Source: Modestobacter altitudinis (lineage in GTDB: Bacteria; Actinomycetota; Actinomycetes; Mycobacteriales; Geodermatophilaceae). Taken from it: a stretch of DNA of 64,000 nt. Each line of letters opens with the position of its first letter. Position 1 is the first letter of the stretch. The stretch lies in the NCBI RefSeq assembly GCF_005930475.1, contig NZ_SJEW01000004.1, positions 99,302 through 163,301 on the forward strand, read 5' to 3'. The translations under genes were made by a program, and so were the position numbers. The notes under the pieces are model-generated. The model worked only from the letters and a program-made list of their open reading frames with translations, did not search any database and was not told the origin of the DNA. Shown here piece by piece: positions 37,739-46,436 of this stretch.

Positions 37739-38133
37739 GACCGGCGCGCCCGCGAGGAGCCCGGGCGGTTCCCGAGCAGCCGGTCCAGGCCGGCGTCCAG
37801 GTCGCGCCCGAGCACCGCGGAGCCGGCGTCGGCCGCCTCTGGACGAGCCCGGACGACCAGGTCGGCCGTGGGCGGCAGCCGGTGCAGCTGGGCACCGAGC
37901 AGGTGCCGCAACTGGCGGGTCACCCGGTGCCGGCAGACCGAGTTGCCGACGGTCCTGCCGACCACGAAACCGGCCCGCGGTCCGGCCGGAGGGTCCAGCG
38001 GACCCCCGGACCGGACGGCGGGCCGTTCGGGCAGGTAGTGCAGCACCAGGGTGGGACGCCCGGCACGTCGGCCGGACCGCACCACCGCGGTGAACTCCGG
38101 CCGCCGGCGCAGGCGTGCCTGCGCAGGCAGCAC
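37735..38133 (-). CDS. rnpA: Ribonuclease P protein component
   Basis: This encodes 132 residues. The opening [19 protein letters not shown] and the RNR-type block [21 protein letters not shown] match the RNase P protein; the motif reads RHR rather than RNR. A Pro-rich insertion is present at 45-55. It binds the RNA subunit and the 5' leader of pre-tRNA. It starts 1 nt after the rpmH stop, with GTG as start, in the universal rpmH-rnpA order. Confidence 0.92.
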   Translation of the reverse strand: MLPAQARLRRRPEFTAVVRSGRRAGRPTLVLHYLPERPAVRSGGPLDPPAGPRAGFVVGRTVGNSVCRHRVTRQLRHLLGAQLHRLPPTADLVVRARPEAADAGSAVLGRDLDAGLDRLLGNRPGSSRARRS

Positions 38134-38134
38134 C

Positions 38135-38272
38135 TCAGGCGGAGAGCTTGGCGCGACCCTTGGACCGGCGACCGGCGAGGATGGCGCGGCCGGCCCGGGT
38201 GCGCATCCGCAGCCGGAAGCCGTGGGTCTTGGACCGGCGACGGTTGTTCGGCTGGAACGTGCGCTTGCTCAC
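38135..38272 (-). CDS. rpmH: 50S ribosomal protein bL34
   Basis: This encodes 45 residues: [20 protein letters not shown], then [20 protein letters not shown]. Highly basic, as expected for L34, and of normal length. The GTG start at 38272 has GGGAG upstream. It is the first gene of the minus-strand block running to rsmG and is divergent from dnaA, which is the standard bacterial origin layout. Confidence 0.96.
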   Translation of the reverse strand: MSKRTFQPNNRRRSKTHGFRLRMRTRAGRAILAGRRSKGRAKLSA

Positions 38273-38942
38273 GAGGGACTCCCACTGCTGACGACGTCGG
38301 GGCGGCGCGGACCCGGGTGGGCCCCGCACGCGCGGGAACGGGGTGGTCGTCGGCCGGGAGGCCGTCCGACCGGCCCCCGTGCCCGGGGCTGGTCTGCCGT
38401 GCGCAGGCTCCGGACGGCCCCCGGGACGGGGACCAGCACCGGGTCCAGTGCACAGACTCCGACCAGCATAGCCGAGACGCGTCGCGGGCCGCGGCGGGCC
38501 ACGGCACTGGCCGGACCGCACATGGTGGACCAGCTCGGGCACGCAGCGGTGCTGGACACGCCGCGCCCCCGCAGGTCGCTGCACCGACGTCGTTGCCGGG
38601 CTGTGGATGGAGCTGTTAGCGTCCCCGTCGCTCCGCGTTGGACGATCGGTGGCCGGTTCGTATGCCGACCCTGTCGCCCCGCCGGTCCCACACACCCTCC
38701 CCCGACGTCCGAACAGGGCGCCGACCAGCGACGACGCCGGGTCCCAGGTCCCGGACCCCGGACCTACGGACCAGGTGTCGCCGGGCGTGCACAGACTGTG
38801 GACACTCATGTGGACAGCACGCCCACGGACGTCCACAGCTGGGGACCGGACGGGGGATCCAGCAGGGCCTCGGCACACCGGTCCCACCTGTGGACGACGG
38901 CTGCGGAGCGACGATGAGAAGGCACGGGAAGGGACACAGTCG
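38273..38942. promoter_or_regulatory. rpmH-dnaA divergent region with DnaA-box-like sites
   Basis: This is a 670-bp stretch without a convincing gene. Three sites with one mismatch to the actinobacterial DnaA box TTGTCCACA lie on the minus strand near dnaA: GTGTCCACA (38797-38805), CTGTCCACA (38809-38817) and TCGTCCACA (38889-38897). They fit DnaA autoregulation of dnaA. The rpmH promoter must also be here, but no clear -10 box could be fixed. Confidence 0.6.
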
Positions 38943-40802
38943 ATGGCCGACTCCACGGTCGACCTGGCGACGGTCTGGGACCAGATCCGCGAGCGGCTCT
39001 CCACCAGCCTGACCCCGCAGCAGAACGCACTGCTCAACCTCACCCGCCCGCTCGGGCTGGTCGAGGACACCGCGGTGCTCGCCGCCCCCAACGAGTTCAC
39101 CCAGACCGTGCTCGAGTCGCGGATGCGGATGCAGCTGGCCGAGGCGCTGTCGGCGGAGTTCGGCCGTGCCATCCGGGTGGCGGTCCAGCTCGAGGACGAG
39201 CCGGCGGGCCCGCCGGCCGCAGCACCGTCGCCGGTCCGCCGGGCCGAGGCGCCCGACGACCGCCGCTGGGCCCTCGCCGACCGGGAGCGGCTCACCCCGG
39301 TCAGCCCGGCCCCGGACTGGTCGGCCGACGAGCGGCTGGCCCAGGAGCAGCTCGCCCAGGACCGCCTCGCCCACGACCGCGCCTCGGCCGAGCTCGCCGC
39401 CCGCGAGCGGGCGGCGAGCGACCGCGCCGCGGAGGACCGGGCCGACCGCGACCGGGTCGACGACGGTCGCAGCGCCTTCGGGGTGCGCGCCGACGCCGCC
39501 CGGGCCGAGGCGTGGCTGCCGGAGTCCGGGGACGGCCGCGACTGGTCCCGCGGGTCCGCGGGTCCGGTCGCCGAGGAGGGCCCGGGGGAGTGGCAGGCCG
39601 GCGACAGCGGTCCCGGCGTCGGGGTGCAGGCCCGGCTCGCGCCCTGGGACCGGGAGGCCGACGACGACGGCAGCCGCAGCCAGGGCGCCGACCGCCGACC
39701 TGCCGAGCGCGGCGGGCGGGGGCAGGGTGCCGTCCCGCTGTTCGCCGACCGCCGGCCGGCCGGCCTGGACCCGGGGCTGAACGCCAAGTACGTCTTCGAC
39801 AGCTTCGTGATCGGCAACAGCAACCGGTTCGCCCACGCGGCAGCGGTCGCCGTGGCCGAGGCGCCGGCGCGGGCCTACAACCCGCTGTTCATCTACGGCG
39901 ACTCCGGGCTGGGCAAGACCCACCTGCTGCACGCGATCGGGCACTACGCCGCCCGGATGTTCCCCAACGTGCGGGTGCGGTACGTCAGCACGGAGGAGTT
40001 CACCAACGAGTTCATCAACCTGGTGCACTCCGGTCGGGCCGAGGACTTCCGCCGTCGCTACCGGGACATCGACTTCCTGCTCATCGACGACATCCAGTTC
40101 CTGGAGCGCGCCGAGCGCACCCAGGAGGAGTTCTTCCACACCTTCAACACGCTGCACAACGCCAGCAAGCAGATCGTGATCACCTCCGACCGGGCGCCGA
40201 AGAAGCTGACGACGCTGGAGGACCGGCTGCGGACCCGCTTCGAGTGGGGCCTGATCACCGACGTCCAGGCGCCGGACCTGGAGACCCGCATCGCCATCCT
40301 GCGCAAGAAGGCGTGGGGGGAGCGGCTGCAGGCACCGGACGCGGTGCTGGAGTTCATCGCCAGCAAGGTGCAGACCAACATCCGCGAGCTCGAGGGCGCG
40401 CTGATCCGGGTCACCGCCTTCGCCAGCCTGAACAAGCAGCCGGTCGACCTGGCGCTCGCCGAGCTGGTGCTCAAGGACCTGATCAGCGACGAGCAGGGTC
40501 CGCAGATCACCGCGGCGATCATCATGGCGGCCACCGCGGAGTACTTCTCCGTGACGATGGAGGAGCTGCAGGGCTCCAACCGCAGCCGCACGCTGGTCAA
40601 CGCCCGGCAGATCGCGATGTACCTCTGCCGGGAGCTGACCGAGCTCTCCCTGCCGCGGATCGGTGCCTCGTTCGGCGGCAAGGACCACACCACCGTGATG
40701 CACGCGGTCAAGAAGATCACCGGCCTGATGAGCGAGCGGCGGGCGACCTACACGCAGGTCACCGAGCTCACCGCACGGATCAAGAGCCGCGCCCGCCAGT
40801 AG
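38943..40802 (+). CDS. dnaA: Chromosomal replication initiator DnaA
   Basis: This encodes 619 residues. Domain I spans 1-85. Domain II, about 86-278, is unusually long and rich in Arg, Asp, Glu and Ala. Domain III (279-about 500) has Walker [10 protein letters not shown] (319-327), Walker [12 protein letters not shown] and the sensor and arginine-finger blocks. Domain IV has the DNA-binding signature [20 protein letters not shown] and [14 protein letters not shown] at 38943 has GGAAGGGA about 11 nt upstream. It binds 9-mer boxes and melts the origin. Boxes lie on both sides of the gene. Confidence 0.97.
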   Translation: MADSTVDLATVWDQIRERLSTSLTPQQNALLNLTRPLGLVEDTAVLAAPNEFTQTVLESRMRMQLAEALSAEFGRAIRVAVQLEDEPAGPPAAAPSPVRRAEAPDDRRWALADRERLTPVSPAPDWSADERLAQEQLAQDRLAHDRASAELAARERAASDRAAEDRADRDRVDDGRSAFGVRADAARAEAWLPESGDGRDWSRGSAGPVAEEGPGEWQAGDSGPGVGVQARLAPWDREADDDGSRSQGADRRPAERGGRGQGAVPLFADRRPAGLDPGLNAKYVFDSFVIGNSNRFAHAAAVAVAEAPARAYNPLFIYGDSGLGKTHLLHAIGHYAARMFPNVRVRYVSTEEFTNEFINLVHSGRAEDFRRRYRDIDFLLIDDIQFLERAERTQEEFFHTFNTLHNASKQIVITSDRAPKKLTTLEDRLRTRFEWGLITDVQAPDLETRIAILRKKAWGERLQAPDAVLEFIASKVQTNIRELEGALIRVTAFASLNKQPVDLALAELVLKDLISDEQGPQITAAIIMAATAEYFSVTMEELQGSNRSRTLVNARQIAMYLCRELTELSLPRIGASFGGKDHTTVMHAVKKITGLMSERRATYTQVTELTARIKSRARQ

Positions 40803-41410
40803 GGCGCTGTCCACCGCGGGACGGTCACCCGTTCGCGTGACATGTCGCCTTGTCCCCAGATCTGTGCACAGGTTGGGGATCACCGCGTCCGGGCGTTCCC
40901 GCGCTGGTCCGGGGCGCGTCACCGACCGTCACACCGCGTCACCGGAGATCGACCGTCTGCGCCGGCCGCCTCACCGTCCCCGCCGTGTCCACATGTCGAC
41001 CCGGGGACCGGTGGACGGGCGCCGTCCTGCCCACCGGGTGGGGACGGACCTGGGCGTGACCAGGGGACGAGGGGTGGAGACGGGCCGATGACGGTGCACA
41101 GCTGTCGAGTTGTCCACGTGTCGACACAGGGAGACGGTCACCTGCCCACAGCCCACCAACAGGGCTGTTCACGGGCTGACCAGCGCAAAGGGGTCCGATC
41201 CCCAGGGTCCACAGCCGTGATGACGAAGATGAAGTACTTCTCCCAGGGTGTCCTTGAACCACATTCTGGGTGGGGACGCGGCTCCAGAGCAGTGCTCTCA
41301 GAAGACGGGCTGGCCACGAAGGGGGTCCCTCGGGAGAGGATGGGCGCCGCAGCCGCGCCGGAGGAGCCGGAGCGGACCAGCAGCGCACGTCGGCAAGGAG
41401 TGGGTCTGAG
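40803..41410. other. dnaA-dnaN intergenic region, presumed oriC
   Basis: This is a 608-bp gene-free gap at the canonical origin position. Near-matches to TTGTCCACA are TTGTCCCCA (40850-40858), GTGTCCACA (40985-40993) and TTGTCCACG (41110-41118), each with one mismatch, plus several two-mismatch sites such as GGGTCCACA (41205). A relatively AT-rich stretch lies at 41217-41245. Location and boxes support oriC, but the boxes are sparse compared with the cluster at 59.4-60.0 kb. Confidence 0.7.
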
Positions 41411-42571
41411 ATGAAGTTCCGGGTGGCACGAGAGGTGCTCGCCGAGGCCGTGGCGTGGACGGCGCGCAGCCTGCCGCCGCGTCCGTCGGTGCCGGTGCTC
41501 GCCGGGATCCTGCTGGAGGTCGAGGGCAACCAGCTGGCGGTCTCCGGCTTCGACTACGAGGTCTCGGCCCGCTCCGAGGTCGACGTCCAGGCCAGTGAGG
41601 GCGGCCGCACGCTGGTCCCGGGCCGGCTGCTCGCCGAGATCACCCGCGCCCTGCCGCCGCACCCGGTCGACGTCGTCGCCGAGGGCGCCCGGCTCGCCAT
41701 CTCCTGCGGCAACGCGAAGTTCAGCCTGCCGACCCTGCCGGTCGAGGACTACCCGTCGCTGCCCTCGCTCCCCTCCACCGCGGGGACGGTGGACAGCGAC
41801 GCCTTCGCCGAGGCGGTCAGCCAGGTGGCCGTGGCCGCCGGCCGCGACGACACCCTGCCGATGCTCACCGGCGTCCGGCTGGAGATCGAGGACGACCAGG
41901 TCACCCTCGCCGCCACCGACCGCTACCGGCTGGCGGTCCGCGAGTTCACCTGGCGCCCGGAGTCCTCGGGGCTGTCCGCCGCCGTCCTGGTGCCGGCCCG
42001 CACGCTCGCCGACGCGGCCAAGACCCTGACCAGCGGCCCGGAGGTCACCCTGTCGCTGTCCTCCGGTGGCTCCGGCGAGGGCATCCTGGGCCTGTCGGGC
42101 AAGGACCGGCAGACCACCACCCGGCTGCTGGACGCCGAGTTCGTCAAGTACCGGGCGATCATGCCCAGTGAGTCCGCGTCGTTCGCGACGCTGCCGGTCG
42201 GGTTGTTCACCGATGCGGCCAAGCGCGTCGCCCTGGTGGCCGAGCGCGGCACCCCGCTGCGCTGCGAGTTCACCCCCGGCCAGGTCACCCTGCGCGCGGG
42301 CGGCACCGACGACGAGGGCCAGGCCGAGGAGCGGTGCGACGTCGAGTTCGACGGTGACCCGCTGACCATCGGCTTCAACCCGACGTTCCTGCTCGACGGG
42401 CTGGCCGCGGTGCACACCGACCGGGCGCGGATGGACTTCACCACCGCGCTGAAGCCCGCCGTCCTCTCCGGCGTGGCCGAGCCCACCTCCGACGACGCCG
42501 GAGACAGCGGCAAGGCGGAGCGCGGCGGCAGCTACCGCTACCTGATCATGCCGGTGCGCCTCCCCGGCTGA
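41411..42571 (+). CDS. dnaN: DNA polymerase III sliding clamp (beta subunit)
   Basis: This encodes 386 residues in three clamp domains of about 125 residues each. Family blocks include KFRVAREVLAEAVAWTARSLP, PVLAGILLEV, TDRYRLAVREF and the C-terminal YLIMPVRLPG that closes the clamp. An acidic, Gly/Ser insertion (SDDAGDSGKAERGG) precedes the last strand. It tethers polymerase III to DNA. The ATG at 41411 follows the presumed oriC with a GGAG-type ribosome site. A palindromic repeat begins at the last base of its stop codon. Confidence 0.97.
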   Translation: MKFRVAREVLAEAVAWTARSLPPRPSVPVLAGILLEVEGNQLAVSGFDYEVSARSEVDVQASEGGRTLVPGRLLAEITRALPPHPVDVVAEGARLAISCGNAKFSLPTLPVEDYPSLPSLPSTAGTVDSDAFAEAVSQVAVAAGRDDTLPMLTGVRLEIEDDQVTLAATDRYRLAVREFTWRPESSGLSAAVLVPARTLADAAKTLTSGPEVTLSLSSGGSGEGILGLSGKDRQTTTRLLDAEFVKYRAIMPSESASFATLPVGLFTDAAKRVALVAERGTPLRCEFTPGQVTLRAGGTDDEGQAEERCDVEFDGDPLTIGFNPTFLLDGLAAVHTDRARMDFTTALKPAVLSGVAEPTSDDAGDSGKAERGGSYRYLIMPVRLPG

Positions 42572-42636
42572 GGAAGGACCACCCTTCCCCCCACGCCTCG
42601 CACGCTCGGCGCGGGCCCCTGGAGGGTGGCCGTTCC
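42571..42636 (+). repeat. Post-stop palindromic repeat, copy after dnaN
   Basis: It starts within the dnaN TGA with AGGAAGGACCACCCTT, has the core CACGCCTCGCACGCTCGGCG and GCGGGCCCCTG, and ends AGGGTGGCCGTTCC, which pairs with the beginning (ACCACCCT/AGGGTGG). It is the best-preserved copy of the family. Confidence 0.8.
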
Positions 42637-42781
42637 AGCACGTCACCGGGGCCGGTGCTGCGGGGTGCTGCTGGGGCGAGGACGATGTGGTCGCCGGGCC
42701 CCGCAGCGCTGCGCGCGCCCACGGAGACCTGCCGCGGAGGACCGCGGCACACGAGCGAGACATCGATCTGAGGAGCAGGAC

Positions 42782-43729
42782 GTGCAGCTGGGGCTGGTCG
42801 GGCTGGGCAAGATGGGCGGCAACATGGCCGAGCGCGTACGGCGCGCCGGTCACGAGGTGGTCGGGTACGACCGGGCACCGGGCGCGCGGGACGTCGACAG
42901 CCTGCAGGGCCTGGTCGACGCGCTCGAGGCACCCCGGGTGGTCTGGGTGATGGTCCCGGCCGGCGACCCGACCCGGGCGACGGTGCGCGAGCTCGGCGAG
43001 CTGCTGAGCCCCGGCGACGTGATCGTCGACGGTGGCAACTCCAGGTTCACCGAGGACAAGGTGCACGCCGACGAGCTGGCCCAGAAGGGCATCGGCTACG
43101 TCGACGCCGGCGTGTCCGGCGGCGTGTGGGGCCTGCAGAACGGCTACGCGCTGATGGTCGGCGGCTCCGCGGAGGACGTCGCGAAGGTCCAGCCGGTGTT
43201 CGACGCGCTCAAGCCGCCGACGCCGCACGACGAGCAGGGCAACGAGATGCCCGGCGTCGGTTTCGTGCACGCCGGTCCGGTCGGTGCCGGCCACTTCTCC
43301 AAGATGGTCCACAACGGCATCGAGTACGCGATGATGCAGGCCTACGGCGAGGGCTACGAGCTGCTGGCCGCCGTCGACCTGGTCGAGGACGTCCCCGGCG
43401 TCATCGCCTCGTGGACCCAGGGCACCGTCATCCGCTCCTGGCTGCTGGACCTGCTGGTCAAGGCGCTGCAGGAGGACCCGGGCCTGGACAAGATCAGCGG
43501 CTACGCGGAGGACTCCGGCGAGGGCCGCTGGACCGTGGAGCAGGCGATCGAGCACGCCGTCCCTATGCCGGCGATCTCCGCGTCGCTGTTCGCCCGGTTC
43601 GCCTCCCGGCAGGACGACTCCCCGACCATGAAGGCCGTCGCCGCGCTGCGCAACCAGTTCGGCGGGCACGCCGTGCACAGCGTCGACAGCCGAGGCAACA
43701 ACCCCCCGGTGTCCGAGAAGCCGGCCTGA
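42782..43729 (+). CDS. gnd: 6-phosphogluconate dehydrogenase, decarboxylating (short form)
   Basis: This encodes 315 residues. The NAD(P)-binding motif is GLVGLGKMGGNMAERV (about 4-19). Family blocks include VIVDGGNSRFTED, DAGVSGGVWGLQNGYALMVGG and HFSKMVHNGIEYAMMQAYGEG (catalytic Lys in FSKMVHNG). The length fits the short GndA/YqeC type of about 300 residues, rather than the 470-residue form. It makes ribulose-5-phosphate in the oxidative pentose phosphate pathway. GTG at 42782 has GGAGC upstream. Its position between dnaN and recF is typical for actinobacteria. Confidence 0.94.
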   Translation: MQLGLVGLGKMGGNMAERVRRAGHEVVGYDRAPGARDVDSLQGLVDALEAPRVVWVMVPAGDPTRATVRELGELLSPGDVIVDGGNSRFTEDKVHADELAQKGIGYVDAGVSGGVWGLQNGYALMVGGSAEDVAKVQPVFDALKPPTPHDEQGNEMPGVGFVHAGPVGAGHFSKMVHNGIEYAMMQAYGEGYELLAAVDLVEDVPGVIASWTQGTVIRSWLLDLLVKALQEDPGLDKISGYAEDSGEGRWTVEQAIEHAVPMPAISASLFARFASRQDDSPTMKAVAALRNQFGGHAVHSVDSRGNNPPVSEKPA

Positions 43730-43792
43730 GGAAGGACCACCCTGCCCCTCACGCCTCGCACGCTTCGCGGGCCCCTGCAGGGCGGTTGTACC
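43729..43792 (+). repeat. Post-stop palindromic repeat, copy after gnd
   Basis: It starts at the last base of the gnd TGA with AGGAAGGACCACCCTG, then CACGCCTCGCACGCTTCGCG and GGGCCCCTGCAGGGCGG. It is very close to the copy after dnaN. Confidence 0.8.
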
Positions 43793-43816
43793 AGCTTCGA
43801 ACGGGGTCGTTGAACG

Positions 43817-44998
43817 GTGTACCTCAGGCACCTCCAGGTCGGTCAGTTCCGCAGCTGGGAGCTGGCCGACCTGGCGTTGACGACCGGCCCGACCGTGCTG
43901 GTCGGCCGCAACGGGCAGGGCAAGACCAACCTGGTCGAGGCGGTCGGCTACCTGGCCACGCTGGGCAGCCACCGGGTCTCCGCCGACGCGCCGCTGGTGC
44001 GCCACGGCGCCAGCCAGGCGGTGGTGCGCGCGGCGCTGCGCAAGGACGAGCGCGAGCTGCTGGTCGAGGTGGAGATCAATCCCGGCCGGGCCAACCGGGT
44101 GCGGGTCAACCGGGCCCCGCTGACCCGGCCGCGGGAGCTGCTCGGGCTGGTCAAGACGGTGCTCTTCGCCCCCGAGGACCTCGCCCTCGTCCGCGGCGAC
44201 CCGGCCGAGCGACGCCGGTTCCTCGACGACCTGCTGGTCAGCCGCACGCCGCGGTTGGCCGGGGTGCGCAGCGACTACGACCGGGTCCTCAAGCAGCGCA
44301 ACGCCCTGTTGAAGACGGCGAAGCTGGCCCGCGGCAACGCCCTGGCCACCCTCGACGTCTGGGACGGGCACCTGACCGAGCTCGGCGGGCAGCTGCTCGC
44401 CGCCCGGCTGCAGCTGGTCGCGGACCTGGCCCCCTACGTCGCCGACTCCTACGCCGGGGTGGCCGGTCCGGGCGGGGACCGAGCAGCGCTGGGCTACAGC
44501 AGCACCGTCCCGCTGGCCGGTGACGGCGCGCCCGCGGACCCGGGACGGGTCCTGCCCGGGCCTGCGGAGCTGTCCGCGGCGCTGCGCGAGCAGGTCGGCG
44601 AGCGGCGCAAGGACGAGGTCGACCGCGGCATCACCCTCGTCGGCCCGCACCGCGACGACCTGGTGCTGCACCTCGGTCCGGCGCCGGCCAAGGGCTACGC
44701 CAGCCACGGGGAGTCCTGGTCGTTCGCGCTGGCGGTGAAGCTGGCCTGCTTCGCGCTGCTGCGGGCCGAGGGCGATGACCCGATCCTGCTGCTCGACGAC
44801 GTCTTCGCCGAGCTGGACGCCGGCCGCCGGGCGGCCCTGGCCGAGGTGGCCGGCAGCGCGGAGCAGACGCTGATCACCGCCGCCGTCGCCGAGGACGTGC
44901 CGGCGGCGTTGCGCGGCACCCGCGTGCAGGTCGCTGCTGGCACGCTGCAGGTGCTGACCGATGCCCTGCGGGAGGACGAGGAGGTGCACGGTGGCTGA
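43817..44998 (+). CDS. recF: DNA replication and repair ATPase RecF
   Basis: This encodes 393 residues. Walker A is [16 protein letters not shown] (about 28-43) after the typical [12 protein letters not shown] opening. The signature and Walker B parts read [41 protein letters not shown] middle segment (215-245) is Gly/Pro-rich. It loads RecA at gaps with RecO and RecR. The GTG start at 43817 follows a palindromic repeat. Its stop overlaps the DUF721 start, so the two are coupled. Confidence 0.96.
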   Translation: MYLRHLQVGQFRSWELADLALTTGPTVLVGRNGQGKTNLVEAVGYLATLGSHRVSADAPLVRHGASQAVVRAALRKDERELLVEVEINPGRANRVRVNRAPLTRPRELLGLVKTVLFAPEDLALVRGDPAERRRFLDDLLVSRTPRLAGVRSDYDRVLKQRNALLKTAKLARGNALATLDVWDGHLTELGGQLLAARLQLVADLAPYVADSYAGVAGPGGDRAALGYSSTVPLAGDGAPADPGRVLPGPAELSAALREQVGERRKDEVDRGITLVGPHRDDLVLHLGPAPAKGYASHGESWSFALAVKLACFALLRAEGDDPILLLDDVFAELDAGRRAALAEVAGSAEQTLITAAVAEDVPAALRGTRVQVAAGTLQVLTDALREDEEVHGG

Positions 44999-45491
44999 GG
45001 AACGACCGGCCCGGCCCTCGGACATCGCCCGGGCGGCTCTGGAGGCCGCCCGCGCGGCCTCGGCCGCCCGGCCGCAGCCCACCCGCCGGCGGGTCGCCGG
45101 TCCGCGCCGCCGTTGGACCGGGCCGGGCCCGGGGGCGGACGACCCGCAGACCCTCGCCTCCCTGGTCGACGCGCTGGTCGCCCAGCAGGACTGGACGGCG
45201 CAGACCAAGGTCGGCGCCGTCTTCGGCCGCTGGGACGCGCTGGTCGGCCCGGACATCGCCGCGCACTGCCGGCCGGAGTCGCTGAACGAGGGCGAGCTGC
45301 TGGTGGTGGCCGAGTCCACGGCCTGGGCCACCCAGCTCCGGTTGCTCGCCCCCTCGATCCTGGGCAGGCTGCGGGCCGGCGTCGGCGGGGACGTCGTGAC
45401 CAGGCTGCGCGTTGTGGGTCCGACGGCACCCAGCTGGAAGAAGGGCCCGCGCACGGTCCGCGGCCGCGGACCCCGCGACACCTACGGCTGA
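44991..45491 (+). CDS. DUF721 (DciA-like) protein
   Basis: This encodes 166 residues. The basic, Arg/Ala-rich N-terminus (1-45) precedes the DUF721 domain (about 60-145) with [44 protein letters not shown]. In many bacteria without DnaC, DUF721 proteins (DciA) load the DnaB helicase; the mycobacterial protein Rv0004 is at the same place. GTG at 44991 has GAGGAGG upstream and overlaps the recF stop. It is plausibly the loader for the DnaB encoded at 3-5.7 kb. Confidence 0.88.
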   Translation: MAEERPARPSDIARAALEAARAASAARPQPTRRRVAGPRRRWTGPGPGADDPQTLASLVDALVAQQDWTAQTKVGAVFGRWDALVGPDIAAHCRPESLNEGELLVVAESTAWATQLRLLAPSILGRLRAGVGGDVVTRLRVVGPTAPSWKKGPRTVRGRGPRDTYG

Positions 45492-45521
45492 CCAGCGCAC
45501 GACGACGAGGAGCAACCGGCG

Positions 45522-46436
45522 ATGAGCACCCCGCGCGACCGCGACGGAGACGCGTTCGACGACGGCCGGGCCGACGGCCCTGCGGGCTGGCAGGAGCCCG
45601 CGCACCTCGGCGGCGAGGGCGGGCGAGGGGGCGGGAAGGACACCCCGGACAGCTGGCAGCCCCCGGGCTGGGACCTGCCTGCGGTCGAGCCCGCGGGCCG
45701 GGAGGCCCGGCCGGAGCCGTGGCAGCCGCCGGCGGCCGACCAGCGCACGTCCGACGAGCCCCCGCCGGGTGAGCGACGCCGCGGGCTCGGTGGGCTCCTC
45801 GGATCCCGCCCCACGCCGGGCGAGGTACCCGACGCCCCCGCCGGGCAGCCCATCATGGTCCCGCCCGCCGACCCCTGGGGCACCCAGGCCTGGGCGATGA
45901 GCGTGGGCTGGGTGCTCTCCGACGGCACCGCCCCCGAGGACGAGCCGCTCACCGCGCTGGTCCAGAGCGCGCCGGTGCGCCCGGGCCGGGACGACCGCGC
46001 GAGCCGGGTGCTCCGGGGCCGTGGCAACGGGCTGGACCTGGTGGCCTTCGACATCGTCTCTCCGGTCGGGCGCAGCTTCGTCAGCACCCACGCGGTCACC
46101 GCCGCGCCGGTGCTGGGCGAGGTCCCCGCGTTCCGGCTCTCCCCGGCGCGGATGTGGCGGCACGGCACCGGCGGGCTGGTGCAGGTCCCCAGCCCCGACC
46201 CCGAGTTCGACCGTCGCTGGGTGCTGCTCGCGGCCGCGGACGGCCCGCAGGTGCGCCGGCTGGTCGAGGACCCGCTGGTCCGCCAGCTGCTGCTCGGCAG
46301 CGACGACGGCGACGAGCTGTGGTCCGCGGTCGGCTTCGTGGCCGCCGTGCGCCCCGACGGCAACCGGCCGCAGCTGATCGAGCACCACGCCCGGCTGCTC
46401 GCCGCGGTCGTCGCCGCGCTGGCGGCCGCCCGCTGA
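45522..46436 (+). CDS. Hypothetical protein, not recognised
   Basis: This encodes 304 residues. The first 110 residues are hydrophilic, Pro/Gly/Arg-rich and likely disordered. Residues 110-304 look folded (WGTQAWAMSVGWVLSDG, RGNGLDLVAFDIVSPVGRSFVSTHAVTAAP, RRWVLLAAADGPQVRRLVED, LIEHHARLLAAVVAALAA), with no membrane helix. The pattern of a self-contained mixed domain with a C-terminal helix suggests a small-ligand or protein-binding role, but I do not recognise a family. It lies between DUF721 and an ABC exporter, whose start overlaps its stop, so the last two are coupled. Confidence 0.75.
   Translation: MSTPRDRDGDAFDDGRADGPAGWQEPAHLGGEGGRGGGKDTPDSWQPPGWDLPAVEPAGREARPEPWQPPAADQRTSDEPPPGERRRGLGGLLGSRPTPGEVPDAPAGQPIMVPPADPWGTQAWAMSVGWVLSDGTAPEDEPLTALVQSAPVRPGRDDRASRVLRGRGNGLDLVAFDIVSPVGRSFVSTHAVTAAPVLGEVPAFRLSPARMWRHGTGGLVQVPSPDPEFDRRWVLLAAADGPQVRRLVEDPLVRQLLLGSDDGDELWSAVGFVAAVRPDGNRPQLIEHHARLLAAVVAALAAAR

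Noticed and set aside
41138..45481. 1447-codon open frame antisense to dnaN, gnd and recF
   Set aside because: It is the mirror of three well-supported genes. In this GC-rich DNA the third-position bias keeps an antisense frame open; the protein is a low-complexity Arg/Gly/His/Val mixture without domains.
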